From Lycocorax pyrrhopterus obiensis (Eukaryota; Chordata; Aves; Passeriformes; Paradisaeidae), in contig JACSVZ010000001.1 in assembly GCA_014706295.1 (NCBI GenBank), positions 116,695,111 to 116,759,110 of the forward strand: a stretch of DNA of 64,000 nt. The letters run 5' to 3'. The position numbers and the translations under genes were made by a program. The notes under the pieces are model-generated. The model was not told the DNA's origin and did not search any database. It saw only the letters and a list, made by a program, of their open reading frames with translations. How positions within the stretch are numbered: the first letter of the stretch is position 1; every line of letters starts with the position of its first letter. Shown here in pieces: positions 1 through 12,800 of the stretch.

Positions 1-3000
1 CAGCTTCCCCAGCTGAAAAGTGGCTGAGGGTTTTGTGCCAGCACTTGCAGCAGCAGCAGCAGCAGTGTTTATGTGCTGAATTGCCACTGGATGAAAGACA
101 GAGAAGAAAATGTTTAGACTGGCAAAATCCTGCCTTCAATATGCAAGTTAAGATAAATATCTGTTATTTACAAGAACAGTTAGGCAAAGAATAAGAGACG
201 AATCAGATACTCCGGATTGATTTGTTTAATTACTTCAGACAATGGGCCTCCTTTGTGTTTTTCTGTTTTCCAAGGGCCTAATTCTAAAGATTTAAAACAA
301 TTTGAGGACTTTCAGGGATTATATTTTTCATATAATAGTGGGAAAAATGACCAAAATGTCTCAGTGTTTCTATAGAATGAGACACAGGCTGAGACTCTTG
401 AAAATACTTTCCAGGAAAAAAACCCATTTTCTCTTTTTTTTCTTTTGCTTCCTTTTCTCTTTTGCAGACTTTTTTTTTTTAATCTCTACCCTACTCTCTA
501 TTGTGCAGCGTATTAATTTTTGGATTAAGTCTTATAAAAACAGCTATCTATTCCTGATGCTTTTGCCCAAGTTTGTGCAAGGCAAATTATTTCTCCTTTA
601 ACTGCTCCAAAATACAACTCAGGTGCTAAGTGAAGAGGCCAGGGATGCAGTCCCAGTTTGTTTTTGAGCACCGTGATGTGGAACACCTGTGGCCAACAGA
701 AAACCGAGATTGCAATTGTGTTTTCTTGGGCCTGGTGGTTTTCAGGAGGGTTTCAAATCTTCTCTCACTTTGCAGACGGGCTGTAGCCTTTTCATCAGCC
801 AGATGGGCAGTTCCCCTCTTTCCCTGCATGGAAATGATTCTGGCCCTGCAGCTCCAGGAGAGGATCTGGCAGCCCTGCTCACCAAATTTCTGCATCCAGG
901 GAGAGCACGGTATTAAAAAAAGAAGGACTTTTTCAGGCAGTAGAAGAGGAAAGAATTAAATCTATTTAGCTACTGCAGCATACAGGCAGTGATGCTGATA
1001 CACACATGTTAAATGATTCATTGACTTCTTGCTGTGATCCCATCGACATTTGCAGCTCTGAAACAATGATTTCTCATACTGATATTCAAAGTGAACTTGC
1101 CAGAGCAGCCCAGCCCATTTGTTGGCTTTAATGACACCAGTTCAGGAAAAGCTGAACTCTTTATTGTGCTCTGAGAGCCTCATCCAGAGTCCATGGAAGC
1201 AGTTCCTCTGCAGGAAAGACCACTGAAAAAACAAAGATACTCCCTTAGTTTCACCTTTTCCTCACTTTTTTCTCTTTGGTCTGGGCCTACAAGTTGTTCA
1301 AGTTCTGTTCAGAGGAAGAGAACTGTTTTATAGAACATATGGATGAAGCAGCCTATGGTAAATCTTACTTTCAATCTCTTGGTTATGTGAATCCTCATGG
1401 TGGATGAAGACTCTTGAAGTGTTGAATGATGGACACCAACTGTCCACAGGCTGAGATAAATGCACTGAAGGAACAGAAGCCTTCCCAGAACTAATTTTTA
1501 GTGGAATTAGAGCATTTCTGCGGGGAATTGACCAAAAAAGCAAAAACCGAACCAAAGCTACCTTGGCCTTGCAATTGTTGCACCTTCCTGTAGGCCTTTT
1601 ATATTGTACAATTCTACAGGAGTGTGAGTAAAGTATTTGTTTATAACCTAAAGTTCCCTTGAAAAATTTGTCTTCCCCTGAGATGGCCATGATAATTTTA
1701 TTTCACTGCTCCATTCACTCCAGTAGTACCTCATAAAAATTATCCGTGCCTTACCACACTATTTAAACCCACAGTGTTGTATTTTGTTCACGAAAGCAAA
1801 ATCCTTCCTTCCCTACAGGGAGGGAGGAGTTGTTACCTGGTTTTCCAGCTGAGATTCCTGAGCTCTCAGCAGAGATGTTGGTGTTGTGCCTGGGGACAGA
1901 AAAGAATTGTTTTCATTTGTTTTGGCCTCCCAAAATGCAAAATATAATTTAATTAATTGTAGTTTAAGCATTCTGAGCTCTCGCGAGACTTCCAGAATTT
2001 GCTTTTCAATCTGAATACTTTCCCCTTTAAAGCCTCTTTTTTCCCCCATAGCATACACATTTTTCAACAGCTAGTATTTTCCTTTGCATTGCTATATATA
2101 CTCCCTCTCCCCACGTGCTGGAGAAACACGTGCCCAAAGTGAAACCACACACACCATTTCACTCAGAACCCTCTCCATTTGCATCTGCTTCTCATTAGCT
2201 TTTCCCTCTGCTGTGTACACAGACTTTCCTTTAAGAAGTGTCATTACGTTCGTTTGTGTTACAGGAGTGTTTTTCACTCGGCTGGGCACCAGTGAGGTGA
2301 CCAAACACTTCCTTTGGAATTTCATGTGGGTTTTTGAGGACAGAATTGGGCCATTACCTTTGTAAACAGCATGTAGATGTGTATATTCACACATCAAAGG
2401 AATTAGCATTTTAAACCCGTGTTTTAGGCAAATATTTGGGTTAAATTTTCTAAATATAATGGATGTGTGATGTGGTTTGTACCTGTATTTTCTCAGCATG
2501 CAGAAAGCTTCTCTGTGTGAATACACATGTGAGGGAAACAAGTACACTGTCTTCACCTGGGTCTGCCTGAGCTCTGCATCTGTCCCCAGATTCCTCTTCA
2601 CTGAAATTTATTTAAACACATGCACAACTCTGGTTCAGAAGCATTTCCTCGCTCTTACCAGTATTACAATTTTCCAAAATCCCAAATGTTTTACCTATAA
2701 AGGGAAACAAAATTTCCTGCATTACAGCAATCAGGTTAGGAGGGTGTCCAAGGGACCATCTGGACTAATAAAATCAGTTTAAAAAGGGTATTTTATGTTT
2801 ATACCTGTACATTTTACCATATAGGCATTCCTATAGGACATTGTGCTGCCTGAGTAAAGCAAAAAGGGTGGGAGAAGGCAAAAATAAACTTTGATTTAAA
2901 CCTTCATTAAAAATAAAACTTGGCAAAGAGCAGTGTCAGAATGCACAATGGTGCTGTGGGATTAAATTCAGTGATCATTGGATCATCAGCAAGCTTCATC

Positions 3001-4330
3001 ATTGTATTGCTGCTTGTAAATAAAAGGGAAAAAATGAAAGAAAACACCTTTAGAAGTATTTTTTTAAGGTAATCTTTAGGCTTTTTGTTCACACTGATGT
3101 TTTCCTTAAATCTACTGAATGTACACATCACAGTTATTTGAAGGTTTCCCTCGGAATTGTTAATTGGCCAGGAAATAACAGATTCTCACCAACAAAATTA
3201 ATTTTAAAAACAATGTTCGTTATGTCTTTCTTTAATAAAGTAGATATTTCTTACAAATAATTGCAGTAAATTTGGGATGCATTTGCCAGTGGTTTCGAGG
3301 TGATTTATGACCTTTGCCTTCTGCAGCAAGGTGTTGCATATGAAGGTCAGCGTATAAAAACACAAAGCTGGATTTTTTTTCCAGTCGTCTGAAAAGTTCA
3401 GCCAAATGAAGTTTTTATGATTACAAGACAGAAGAAAATGTTGAAGCTCAAAATTAAATTTTAACATTCTCTTATAAAATTTGCCACAATCTATGTTTTG
3501 AAACTGTACATGTGAAAGAGAAAGGTTATTTCAAGCTAATTTTAAGCTGGTTTCAATATTTTTAATATTCTTAATATATAATATTTCAGTAGGTGGTGCC
3601 ATAAAAGCATGTACAGCTGTGCTAAGGCAAAATTCAGTTTAGTAAAAAGTAATGTCTTAATTTCAGGAATGGCAACATTCAATCCAAATTTATTGTGCTC
3701 ATGAAAAAACAAGTCCACAGAGTTAATTTTCAGAGTTTTGAGGGAGTTCTTGATATAGAGAAACTGCAGAATCTTGTAGGGAACTGGTCATTAGCCTGAA
3801 GTTTTACATAAATGTTTCAGAATTTTGCTGACTGTGCCTGGAAGTGCTCATTTGCTGAGTAAAGTCATGAGCCCTCAGCAGATGCAGTATTTCCTCTAAA
3901 ATGTGCTGACTCAGAAGTCTAAAAGGCTTTGAACAAAGAACATTCCTCACTGCAAAAAATGTGCAGGGAGACCACATGGTATTTTACACATGGAAATAGA
4001 AGAAAATTGTAGGATGGCACTGTTAAAGAAGCAATAAAACTATATTAAAAAGGCAGTGAATGGGCTGAATTTAGGGTTCTCAGAAACTGCAGAAAAACCA
4101 AGATGAATGCAGGACAAATGCAGTACATGGATTTTCTTGGACATATTTTAAAACTGTTTGAGTTGACTTTAGCAGGTCCAAAAGTTTGCTGGGTGCTGGG
4201 TACCTTTGAAAATAGAACTTCAGATGCAAAACAAATGGTATTTCTATGGCTTGACTAATCCTGGAACCTATTATTCTGAATTTTACTAAATCCAGCCACC
4301 TACAGATCTCCCTATATTTATGGGCAGGGG
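1..4330. other. Unique AT-rich sequence, no gene seen
   Basis: Apart from the (CAG)6 at the left edge I see no repeat family or exon I can support. The longest frame, 169 codons on the minus strand at 2092-2601, has no recognisable domain and is of a length expected once or so by chance in a window this size. Confidence 0.6.
48..65 (+). repeat. (CAG)6 microsatellite
   Basis: Six uninterrupted CAG units. No flanking open frame suggests that it encodes glutamine. Confidence 0.95.
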
Positions 4331-4370
4331 TGTATATATATATATATGTATATATGGATGGATAGATACA
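4331..4370 (+). repeat. (TA)n / (GATA)-like microsatellite
   Basis: An interrupted TA dinucleotide run with TG interruptions, followed by a short GGATGGATAGATA tract. This is simple sequence and is not read as a TATA promoter. Confidence 0.9.
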
Positions 4371-5395
4371 CTCAGAGATGTTTTTTGGGCTGCAAAACAT
4401 CCCTCTCATATTGTAGAAGCTGCTTCAGCCTCCCGCTGGGAGAGTGCCTCCCTGCTGGGGGGGAAGAGTCTGAGTCAGTGTCTGGAAGGGGTTTCTGAAC
4501 ACGTGAATTTAGGGCCAGCTCCCCAACAGGCACCACTTTGTAGGATTTGTGCACGTGGTCCAAAAGAGCATCAGTGAGAGCACAAAATGGAGGTGTTTAG
4601 GGATTTCTGCTCGACACTTTGGCCTTTCAAGCTGACCTTTGGGATCTGTGAGGCAAATCTGTGGGGTTTTTTTTTTTTACTTTTATTAGTTAACTGCAGG
4701 TTACAGTGGAGGTCTCACTAGTTCACTCCCCCAGTAGGTGGGTGGAGAGCGTATTATTATCTTTCCAGCGTCAGGATGAGAAAAACAGGTCCTCCTGCAG
4801 ATCTGTTCTCATCCTCCTCAGAGGCTAAATCTGCTGGGAACGATCTGAATCCCATTTTCATGCATGTTTTTGTAGGTCCTCTGGCCATGATAGGCTCCCA
4901 AGCAGAGCTCCTGTGTGTTCCTGTGTATATTTGGGGGGATGGAGGGGAGGTGAAATAATTTATATGGACTCTGGCAAATAAATGTAGAAGCTGTGCAAGC
5001 CAAATATCCAGGTGCTGGCTGCCAGGGCAAAGGATATGGCAGATCAGAGACTTCTTGAAGCCTCTTTGTTTTTCTTTTGATGCAATTGTTTCATTACAAA
5101 ATATCTATAAGCTTGATTTAAACAAAAAGCCAATTTTGAAATTGCCAGGATGAAAATTAATAGGTTTTTTTTTCAATCCAACAGTACTAAAAGAGTCCTT
5201 TCCTTAGAAAATTTGAAAACTCTGATGTTGGTCCAACTGAAAAGTATTTTCTTTCTGTTTGCTGAGAACTGCCAGTGAATCGAGCACACGTGTCAGAGCT
5301 TTGGATTTTTAAACAGCGGATCAATGGCTGAAACAGAAACAGAAGCTAATAAGAGTACACAGAAATAAAAATGGCAAAGGAGTAAAATTCAGACA
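4371..5395. other. Unique sequence, nothing recognised
   Basis: Mixed-composition DNA between a TA repeat and the reverse CR1. Open frames of up to 85 codons show no domain. Confidence 0.6.
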
Positions 5396-5681
5396 CAGCC
5401 TGAGGCCGTTCCCTCTCCTCCTGTCCCTGTTCCCTGGGAGCAGAGCCCGACCCCCCCCGGCTGCCCCCTCCTGTCAGGGAGTTGTGCAGAGCCACAAGGT
5501 CCCCCCTGAGCCTCCTTTTCTCCAGGCTGAGCCCCTTTCCCAGCTCCCTCAGCCGCTCCTGGGGCTCCAGCCCCTTCCCAGCTCCGTTCCCTGCCCTGGA
5601 CACACTCCAGCCCCTCCGTGTCCTTCTTGCAGTGAGGGGCCCAAAACTGGACACAGCACTCGAGGTGTGGACTCAGCACAC
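5396..5681 (-). mobile_element. CR1 non-LTR retrotransposon fragment (3' part of ORF2)
   Basis: Read on the minus strand, this segment follows the end of CR1 ORF2. It contains a recognisable '[11 protein letters not shown]' stretch followed by 'CKKD', matching the conserved region downstream of the reverse-transcriptase core. It is much more GC-rich than its surroundings, as CR1 is. It is truncated at both ends: the upstream ORF2 is absent and the sequence stops in the 'ggaacggcctcaggctg' region before the 3' tail. The frame drifts after about 35 residues, so it is a dead copy. Open frames of 88-102 codons here on either strand come from the element. Confidence 0.9.
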
Positions 5682-8600
5682 GGGGGTGAGAGAAGAAGGT
5701 CCTGGAACAGCCTCAAAGAAAATTCTTCCTTATGGCTGGTGGAGGATTAAGGATGACTGAAGAGACAGAAATCTCTGATTACTTTGTTCTTGTGTTGCCA
5801 TCTGCCTTTAAACCCATTCTCTTAGCTTGAAGTAGGAGGAACAACACCTTTGAAGCATATTGAGGCTGGTTCTTGGTGTGGCTGTAACCAAATTTCTCTC
5901 TGCCAGCGCTCACTGAGGCCGTGCTGGTGTGATGCCAGCATTGTGTCCTTTCTGTAATGTGATCTGTACATGGGCATTTTATTACATATGGTGAAGACAT
6001 GTGTTTTTCTGTCCTAGCAGGAGTACAATCCACGTTGTAAGAGTGCTGACAGTAAATTGCTTGGATTTGCCCAAGCATGTGCCTCTGACTCAGTCCAAAC
6101 ATTGACAGCGACAAAGCTGTAATCATTTGCAGCCAGCACTTCTGAGCAGAGGAAATCCCACTCTTTTGATTCTGAAATGTGATTCCACTGGACACCAGAC
6201 CTCAGAGAGAAAATACACCTGGTTCTAAGGGTGTTCAGCTGGAAAAAGCCTGTACCCATGTGCTGGTTTGACAGGGAATTGGGAAAAGAGCTGCTCCTTT
6301 GCACGGAGAATTCAGCCTGCTGCTCACAGGGATGCTCCTTAACAGCTCTTTAATAGATAGACAAATAAATCATTAATTAATTAAACAAATACAGTGTACA
6401 CTAATAAATCTAATTCCTCCTTTCCCAGTGGAAAAAACAACCCCAATTTATATATTGTTTCCATGCTGCCACTGAAAGAGGAGTGCTGTATTTTATGTAC
6501 TAAGTGTAAGGAACAAATCTCATTTTTAGGAATGTTGTTGCAACCTGCTTGTGCAGTCCTGTTGTTAGCCAGGTGTCTGGTACCTGTTTATGAAATCTTT
6601 TCATTTTCTAGGCAGGCATATGAAGCAAAGCCCTAATTTTTAATGATGAAAAGTGGATGATTGATAACTTCTGTGCTCCAATAGCTGCTGTGAGCACACG
6701 TGATAGCTGGGATTTCATCACAGCTTGGGATCAAAGAGCCGCTGTCATTTTCTATATATCAAAACTATGTGAACATCAGTTATTTAGCCTTTCTTCTAAC
6801 ATGAAGAATTATTACACTAAGAATATTGAAATCTAGTAAATTTTGGGAACTGTCTCCAAGTCAGTTTTCACAGGGAGGCATAAACCAACTCAGGAAGACC
6901 ATAAAACCTAATTTTAAATAAAACTCTTTTATTTAATACTCTGAGAAATTCTGCTTACAAATAACTGGAGTAATATGTTCATAAGTCACTATTTCCTGAT
7001 AAATCTGTGACTGTGGGCTAGGATTTTAAAAGAAAGATAAGAAACTTTGACTCCTGTTTAGCCAGAGTGGAAGTTAGGCAGCAGGATAGCTTGTTCCCAT
7101 CGGAAAGCTGAGTGATAATCCCCATGTTCAAATGCCTCTGAGTCACTATTTTCACATCCAGTGCTCTGTTATCATAGAAATTAATGTGTCAATATTCTTC
7201 CTGGCTCAGCAGGCTTCCTGGAAAATGTGGTTAAGTTGTCTCCTTTCGATTTCTTGCCCATTGGGGTGTTGATCCAGGTGTTTTCCTTTCTTCTTTTCGT
7301 TATGTGTAATTTATGAAAATTATCTTTAAAAAAGAAAAGGAAAAAAGAAAAGAAGAGGGTGGGCAGCATGAATTTTGCAAAGCTGGATTTTAAGTGGGAA
7401 CTCCAACAAGTGGTAGAGAAACAGGGTTGATTTTCCCAGCAGCCTGGAGGGGGCACGACCATGACCTGGACCTTATTTTATGCCACCTCATGTCATTTTT
7501 GGGGATGGGGGGAGTGGTCCCTGCCAGCTTGCGTAATGTGGTGAGCAATTGTGTGAATCGTTCACCTCTCAAAAGAGAAAAAAAAAAAAGAATGTTTTGC
7601 ATTTAAGAAGTTTGTTATAGTGGGCACTGTAAATTTTCAAGCTCTAATAGTCCACATGATGAGAAAGATAAAGAACATAAAGGAAGATTTTCTGTGACTG
7701 TAAGTTGTGAGTGGTAGAATTAGTAAAGTCTAAATGTGACTTTAGAAATCAGAAAAATTGAAATCTATGCACAGAACTCAGGAAATTATTTTTTCCTGAT
7801 CCCAGAATGGTCAACATTCATGTCATTTGACCTTGGCTGTTAATCAAGTAGAGTCAACATCCTAACCAGGAATCCCAGGCTCATTTTACTGTCAAAGGAG
7901 AGAATGAGGATATTTTAGGATTTCCTTGACCTATTCTAGATGCTTACTACAGGATGGGATGTGTAGTGGCTTATATTCCATTGACTGGGTGAAGTCAGAG
8001 TGAATCAAACTACCTTCCCCTTAAACCTGCTGAGCAGGGCAGGGCATAACACAAAGAGATTGAACTAAAACTAAAACTAAAACTAAAATAAATTTGCTGA
8101 ATTTACTGATCTCATCTGGAAGCAAGAAATCTGGAGATGCTGATGGTGATAGCCAAATATTATTGCTTCAATATGAACTTGTCAAGCCTTTGATCTTCAC
8201 CTGTGGCACCAAAAAAATAAGAGTGGCTTTTGAAAAGTTACACACACTACTGAGAGACTCGAGTTCCCTGCAAGGAGTGAATTTGTGACACTGAAGCAGA
8301 GTTCAGGGTGCCTGCAGAGGGTGACCAGGATGCTGAGCCATGCAGGACCAGGGAAGGAGTTAAAAAGTACTGTCATTTTGTATAATTGCCATGCCCACTA
8401 ATTCTGGCTAAAAGGCAGCAACTCCTAAGTTAAAACAAGTTTGGCCTCAGGGAAGAAAATCTTAGTACACCAACGTGTGCTGCAGTATCTTTGCATGGAT
8501 ATTGGTTTGAAACATGTACATAAACTCTGCTTTCAACAGAGCATTATGGACACCCCTGTAATGCCCTCATTAATTGATTCTTTTTCACCTCAGTTTGTTA

Positions 8601-9840
8601 GTGAGCTGGGACATAGCAGAACATAGGGCAATGAAAATAGTACTGACCAAGCAGTAACTTGGTATTTGTTGTTCTCTTTAAATTGCTTTTCTTGCATACC
8701 TCTGGACTCCTATTTTCTCCTTTTAAGTAAGTGTCTTTTTCAGAGGAACAGCAGTAAACTTGTTTTTTTCCACTTATACTTTAAAGCTCTTTGTGTTTAA
8801 TAAGAAATGGTCATTAATTCTTCTCTGACTAACACTGTGGTCCCTTTGACTTCCTGTAAAGCACAAATAAAACCCTCAGGCCAAATTTTAAAGTATTTAA
8901 TTTCATTGGAGACATCATTTTAGTGTTACTCAGGGCAAGGTTTAGTCTGTTGAAAGAGTAAACCTCTGGTTTTTTGGTCTCTGCTTGACTGCCCTGGTTT
9001 CAAAGCCGTGATTGTAGTTCTTGTGAGAGCTGAGTTGAGTCGCTCTCATGTCAGGGACTGAAGTCACACAGAGTTTTCTTCTTTAACCCTTTCCAAGGAA
9101 GGAAACACTAACTTGGGATAGTTATGAAGCAGTTGTTACTGAGCAGAATATTTTAGTACCCACTATTATCTGCAGTACTGCTGATACCAGAGAAGGAGCT
9201 GAGTGAAAGCCACAGGTTTTTAAGTGTTGCTGACCTTTGATGTTCCAGTAAACTCACAGGGATCTTTCCATTTGAACTGCCACCTATATGTTAAGCTAGG
9301 CTGTAAATTGTAATTACCTTAAGTTTACAAATTAAATAGCTCCTAAGTTCCTCTTTCCTTGCTTAGAGTTGACGTGTTCCTCTGACGAGCATGTGTATAC
9401 AAGGAAAGAGACAAGAAATAAAATCTGTACAGGCTTGTAAAGAAAACAAAGCAAAACAAACTAACCTAAACCAACCCAAATAAATAGATAATGTACTTTA
9501 AATGAAGCAAAAGGATGTAATCTTCACTCTGACGAAGTTTCATCAGACTATTTCTTAAATGGCAGGCCCTCTTAGCTAATGAACAGGTCATTGCATAGAC
9601 AGTTGCTTAGAGTATTTCTATCTTGTGCTCCTGGTTCATTTCCAAAGGAAGTGGATGTTTACAGTCTGGCATGAAAGGAGGATTGTTGTCACTTTTAACC
9701 CTTTTCTCTATAATGGTGTTGCTTTATTGTATGAACAGAGAAGGTAAAATATAAGTTGGAAAATTCTTGCTTAGCAGCTCTGCTTTTCTTTTTTTCTCCC
9801 ATCGCTTCTGTTGCCTTTATCTCCCAGATCTCTCAACTTC
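5682..9840. other. Unique AT-rich sequence with one short tandem repeat
   Basis: It holds the (ACTAAA)4 tract and several A or T runs. A 138-codon minus-strand frame at 5779-6195 has no recognisable motif. No gene supported. Confidence 0.6.
8064..8089 (+). repeat. (ACTAAA)4 tandem repeat
   Basis: Four tandem copies of the hexamer ACTAAA, the last slightly altered. Confidence 0.9.
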
Positions 9841-12800
9841 TTTTTCAGCTGTCACATGTCAGCCTGTCTGCTCAGGACAAAATGAAAATTGTGGTTGGGT
9901 TGCCAGGTCTCACCCACAGTCACCCATCGCCCTGGGCTGTGAGCACCTCCCCAGGGTGGCACCTTCCACTGAGGGACGGCTCTGCTGCAAGCCCTGTAAG
10001 CTTCTGCTCCCCAGTCCTTGCAGATTCCTGTGGATCCCCACAGACTCAAGTGTTTCCTGCTTGCCCCTCTGTGTGAGCACACCCCAAAGTTATGCTGGTG
10101 CAACTGAAACCAGATTTTCTCTGGTATCTCCTGAGAAGGCTCCTACCCTGAAATAGACAGCCAGTCCCTTTCATGAAAGATTTGTGCCTTAATAAGGAAA
10201 AACAACCCAAGAGCTAATTCAGTTCTTGCAAATGCTGTCAAATTGAGAAAATAATGGAGAAAACAGCTTGTGGGTCTGGCACAAGACAACACGATTGTGT
10301 CCTTTCAGGTAGCTGCAGGTTGCTGTGTCTGTCCCTGTCTAGCAGGAAATTCTGCTGACCATTTGCTTCTCAGCATCCTTCTTGCAGGCTCTGGCTTGTT
10401 CTGTGGCTGCAGACTGAAATATTGATTTTTTTTTTTTTTTTAATTGGTTAATTTTTTCTCTGGAGCTTGCAGGCATCACATGAAGCAGATGAGCAACAGT
10501 GGAGTCATGGCCTCACAGCCCTCACCAGTGCTGGGGCTGATCATGTTGCAGCTCTGTCTTGGACCACTTTTAGACCCTGGTGCTTCCGTTCATCTCCTCA
10601 GAAAGGAGCAAAGACTTTAGGGAAAATGTTAGAGCCCTGCAAGATGCAAAGTTAAATAAAGACAGTTGCATTGCCTATAGGAGATTGCTAATTTCCAAGT
10701 GCTTACATCTATGTATAAATAATTAAAACTATGCCAGATCATTTGCAGACTCCTCTACAATTGGAGAAAACTTTTTTTTTGTGGATATTTGGGGTAGAAA
10801 ATACTTTTTCAATCAAAAAATACTTTTTTGCCCCCCCCCTTTTTTTCTACATTAATGAGATATTTCTGTAAATATTGACACAAAATAAAGGACATTATTA
10901 ACATTTGTTTTTACCCACATAAATCTGTCTTACTGTTTTCCCTGAAATGGGCAGCTTCTTTAATTATTCCCAAGAACCGAATACACTTGACGTAAAAAAT
11001 CCTTAAGTGTGATGCAGACTATGCATTAACAGAAAATGTTAAAAGGAGCATTTGGCACCCAACTTATGTCCCAAAATAATCAAAGAACTGGTAAGAGAGA
11101 GACACTTTCTCGCCCCAAAGAGCAGCAATGACCAATGTGAAACCCCAGCTGCTATGCTGAAATATTTAGTTTTAGTTTAACTTAAGGACCTATGCTTGGA
11201 GGTCACTCACTTTCAATTCACTGTGCATTTCCTAGCTATAGAGTAAAAGCACAACCAAGCTGTTTGCTTCCCTTGAAGGATCCTGTGAAGGCACATGAAA
11301 AAAATAGAATTAAAAAGCTGAAGGAGGACTCATTCTTGCAGGCATCATTAATTAATTCATCACCGAGGTTTGACTTGTGACAATTTGAAAATACAAAATG
11401 AAAGTAATTTGTGTAGTCTGGGAAAGGCATTCAACAATTTTAATCACACTGATATAAGGAATATCCCTTTTCTGCACTTCTTTTCACTGGAACAGTGCAG
11501 AAGGGTGATGGAAGATTTTGCAATGCTTATTTTATGATAATTGTTCCCACTAAGAGGTTCCCAGTTGATAGGAAATATTTATTAGTTATTGGGCACTTTG
11601 TGCAGTGACAAAGGAAAAAAAAAAGCCAGCTCACAAACCTCATTTATGACCTTTTATTTTGAGAATAAATTGTATTTATCTCTGCAGCCGATATCCTATT
11701 CCAGGACAGTGGCAGCCATAGGCATTGAAGGGAGCAGCTGCAGGTGAATGTCACACCAGCCACAAGTCAGCCCTAATATTGAAGCTTTGATTTCTTCTTT
11801 CATCTCCTCTGCAGCCCCAGATGAATCCATGACCTCCCACAATCTGCAGATGGAAAGGAGAACTGGCTTGAGAAACTTTGCATGAGGAACAATAGGTTTG
11901 GCACCTCTTCGGAGAGAACTCACCATATCCCTCCAACCCATCCTCTCAATTAAAGAAGCTTAGCAAGAGCTTAAAAAATACCTGAGCTGTGTTTTTCAGG
12001 TGGAGCCAGGCTTAGGAAGCCAAGCTTTAGGGAGAGGAAAGGATCTCTAAGTAACTCAGCAGAGTCTCCACTTTACTCAGCAGCCAAGAAGCTCAGGGAT
12101 CACAAATGTGTGCTCATACTTGCACATCTGCAGTGGCTGGGAACTTCACAGGGTTGAGTTTGCAAGAATAGTTTGCATTTTTCTTCTGTAGCCTGATTGC
12201 TGATCAAACTGTGCTGTTGTCTGCCTTGTTGCTTCCAGCAATGAAAATTTTACACGGCTCCAAAAGGAAGATGAGCAGCTCTCTGACTGTGGCAGGCTTG
12301 AGCCAGAGCTCAGGAAAATAAATGCAAAGTGCTTCATTAGCAGCAGCAGGCTTTAGATCAGACCCACTGTCTACTTATTCAGTTATGCAGTGAGATTAGG
12401 AGAAAAATTGCTTCCCGGCCTCCCTTGTAGGTAAAATTTAAGCATGAGGGTTTAGTCTCCCCTTTTACCATAGTTTGCATAGCTTGCATTACTTTTTATT
12501 GTTGCTTTCCAAGCATTCCAATCCAGCTCTTCAAAAACCCTTCTTAAATAGCAGTGTCCCTGAACCAGTGGCTTCCAGATTATGCAGTGCACAAAATAAT
12601 CTTTATTTCAGGGGTGCTTAAAGCACAGGTGCTTTTTTGTTCTCATTCTGGAAATAAAAAAAGGAAGAACATTTGTAATTATTCTGTTGTTCTATATAAT
12701 TCAAAATTGGAAAAAAAAATGTTCCTAACTAACTCACTTGCCTGAATTTATATGGTTGAAATCCAGACTATGAGGTTTAACCTGTGTGGTTAAGGAAGCC

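Noticed and set aside
2092..2601. 169-codon minus-strand open frame
   Set aside because: No recognisable domain and no splice or codon-bias support. A frame of this length is expected about once by chance in 64 kb of both strands.
4331..4356. TATA-like sequence as a promoter
   Set aside because: It is part of a TA dinucleotide repeat with no gene downstream.
11262..11380. Lys-rich frame after a pyrimidine-rich AG ('KDPVKAHEKNRIKKLKED')
   Set aside because: Short, with no partner exon; A-rich DNA readily gives Lys-rich frames by chance.
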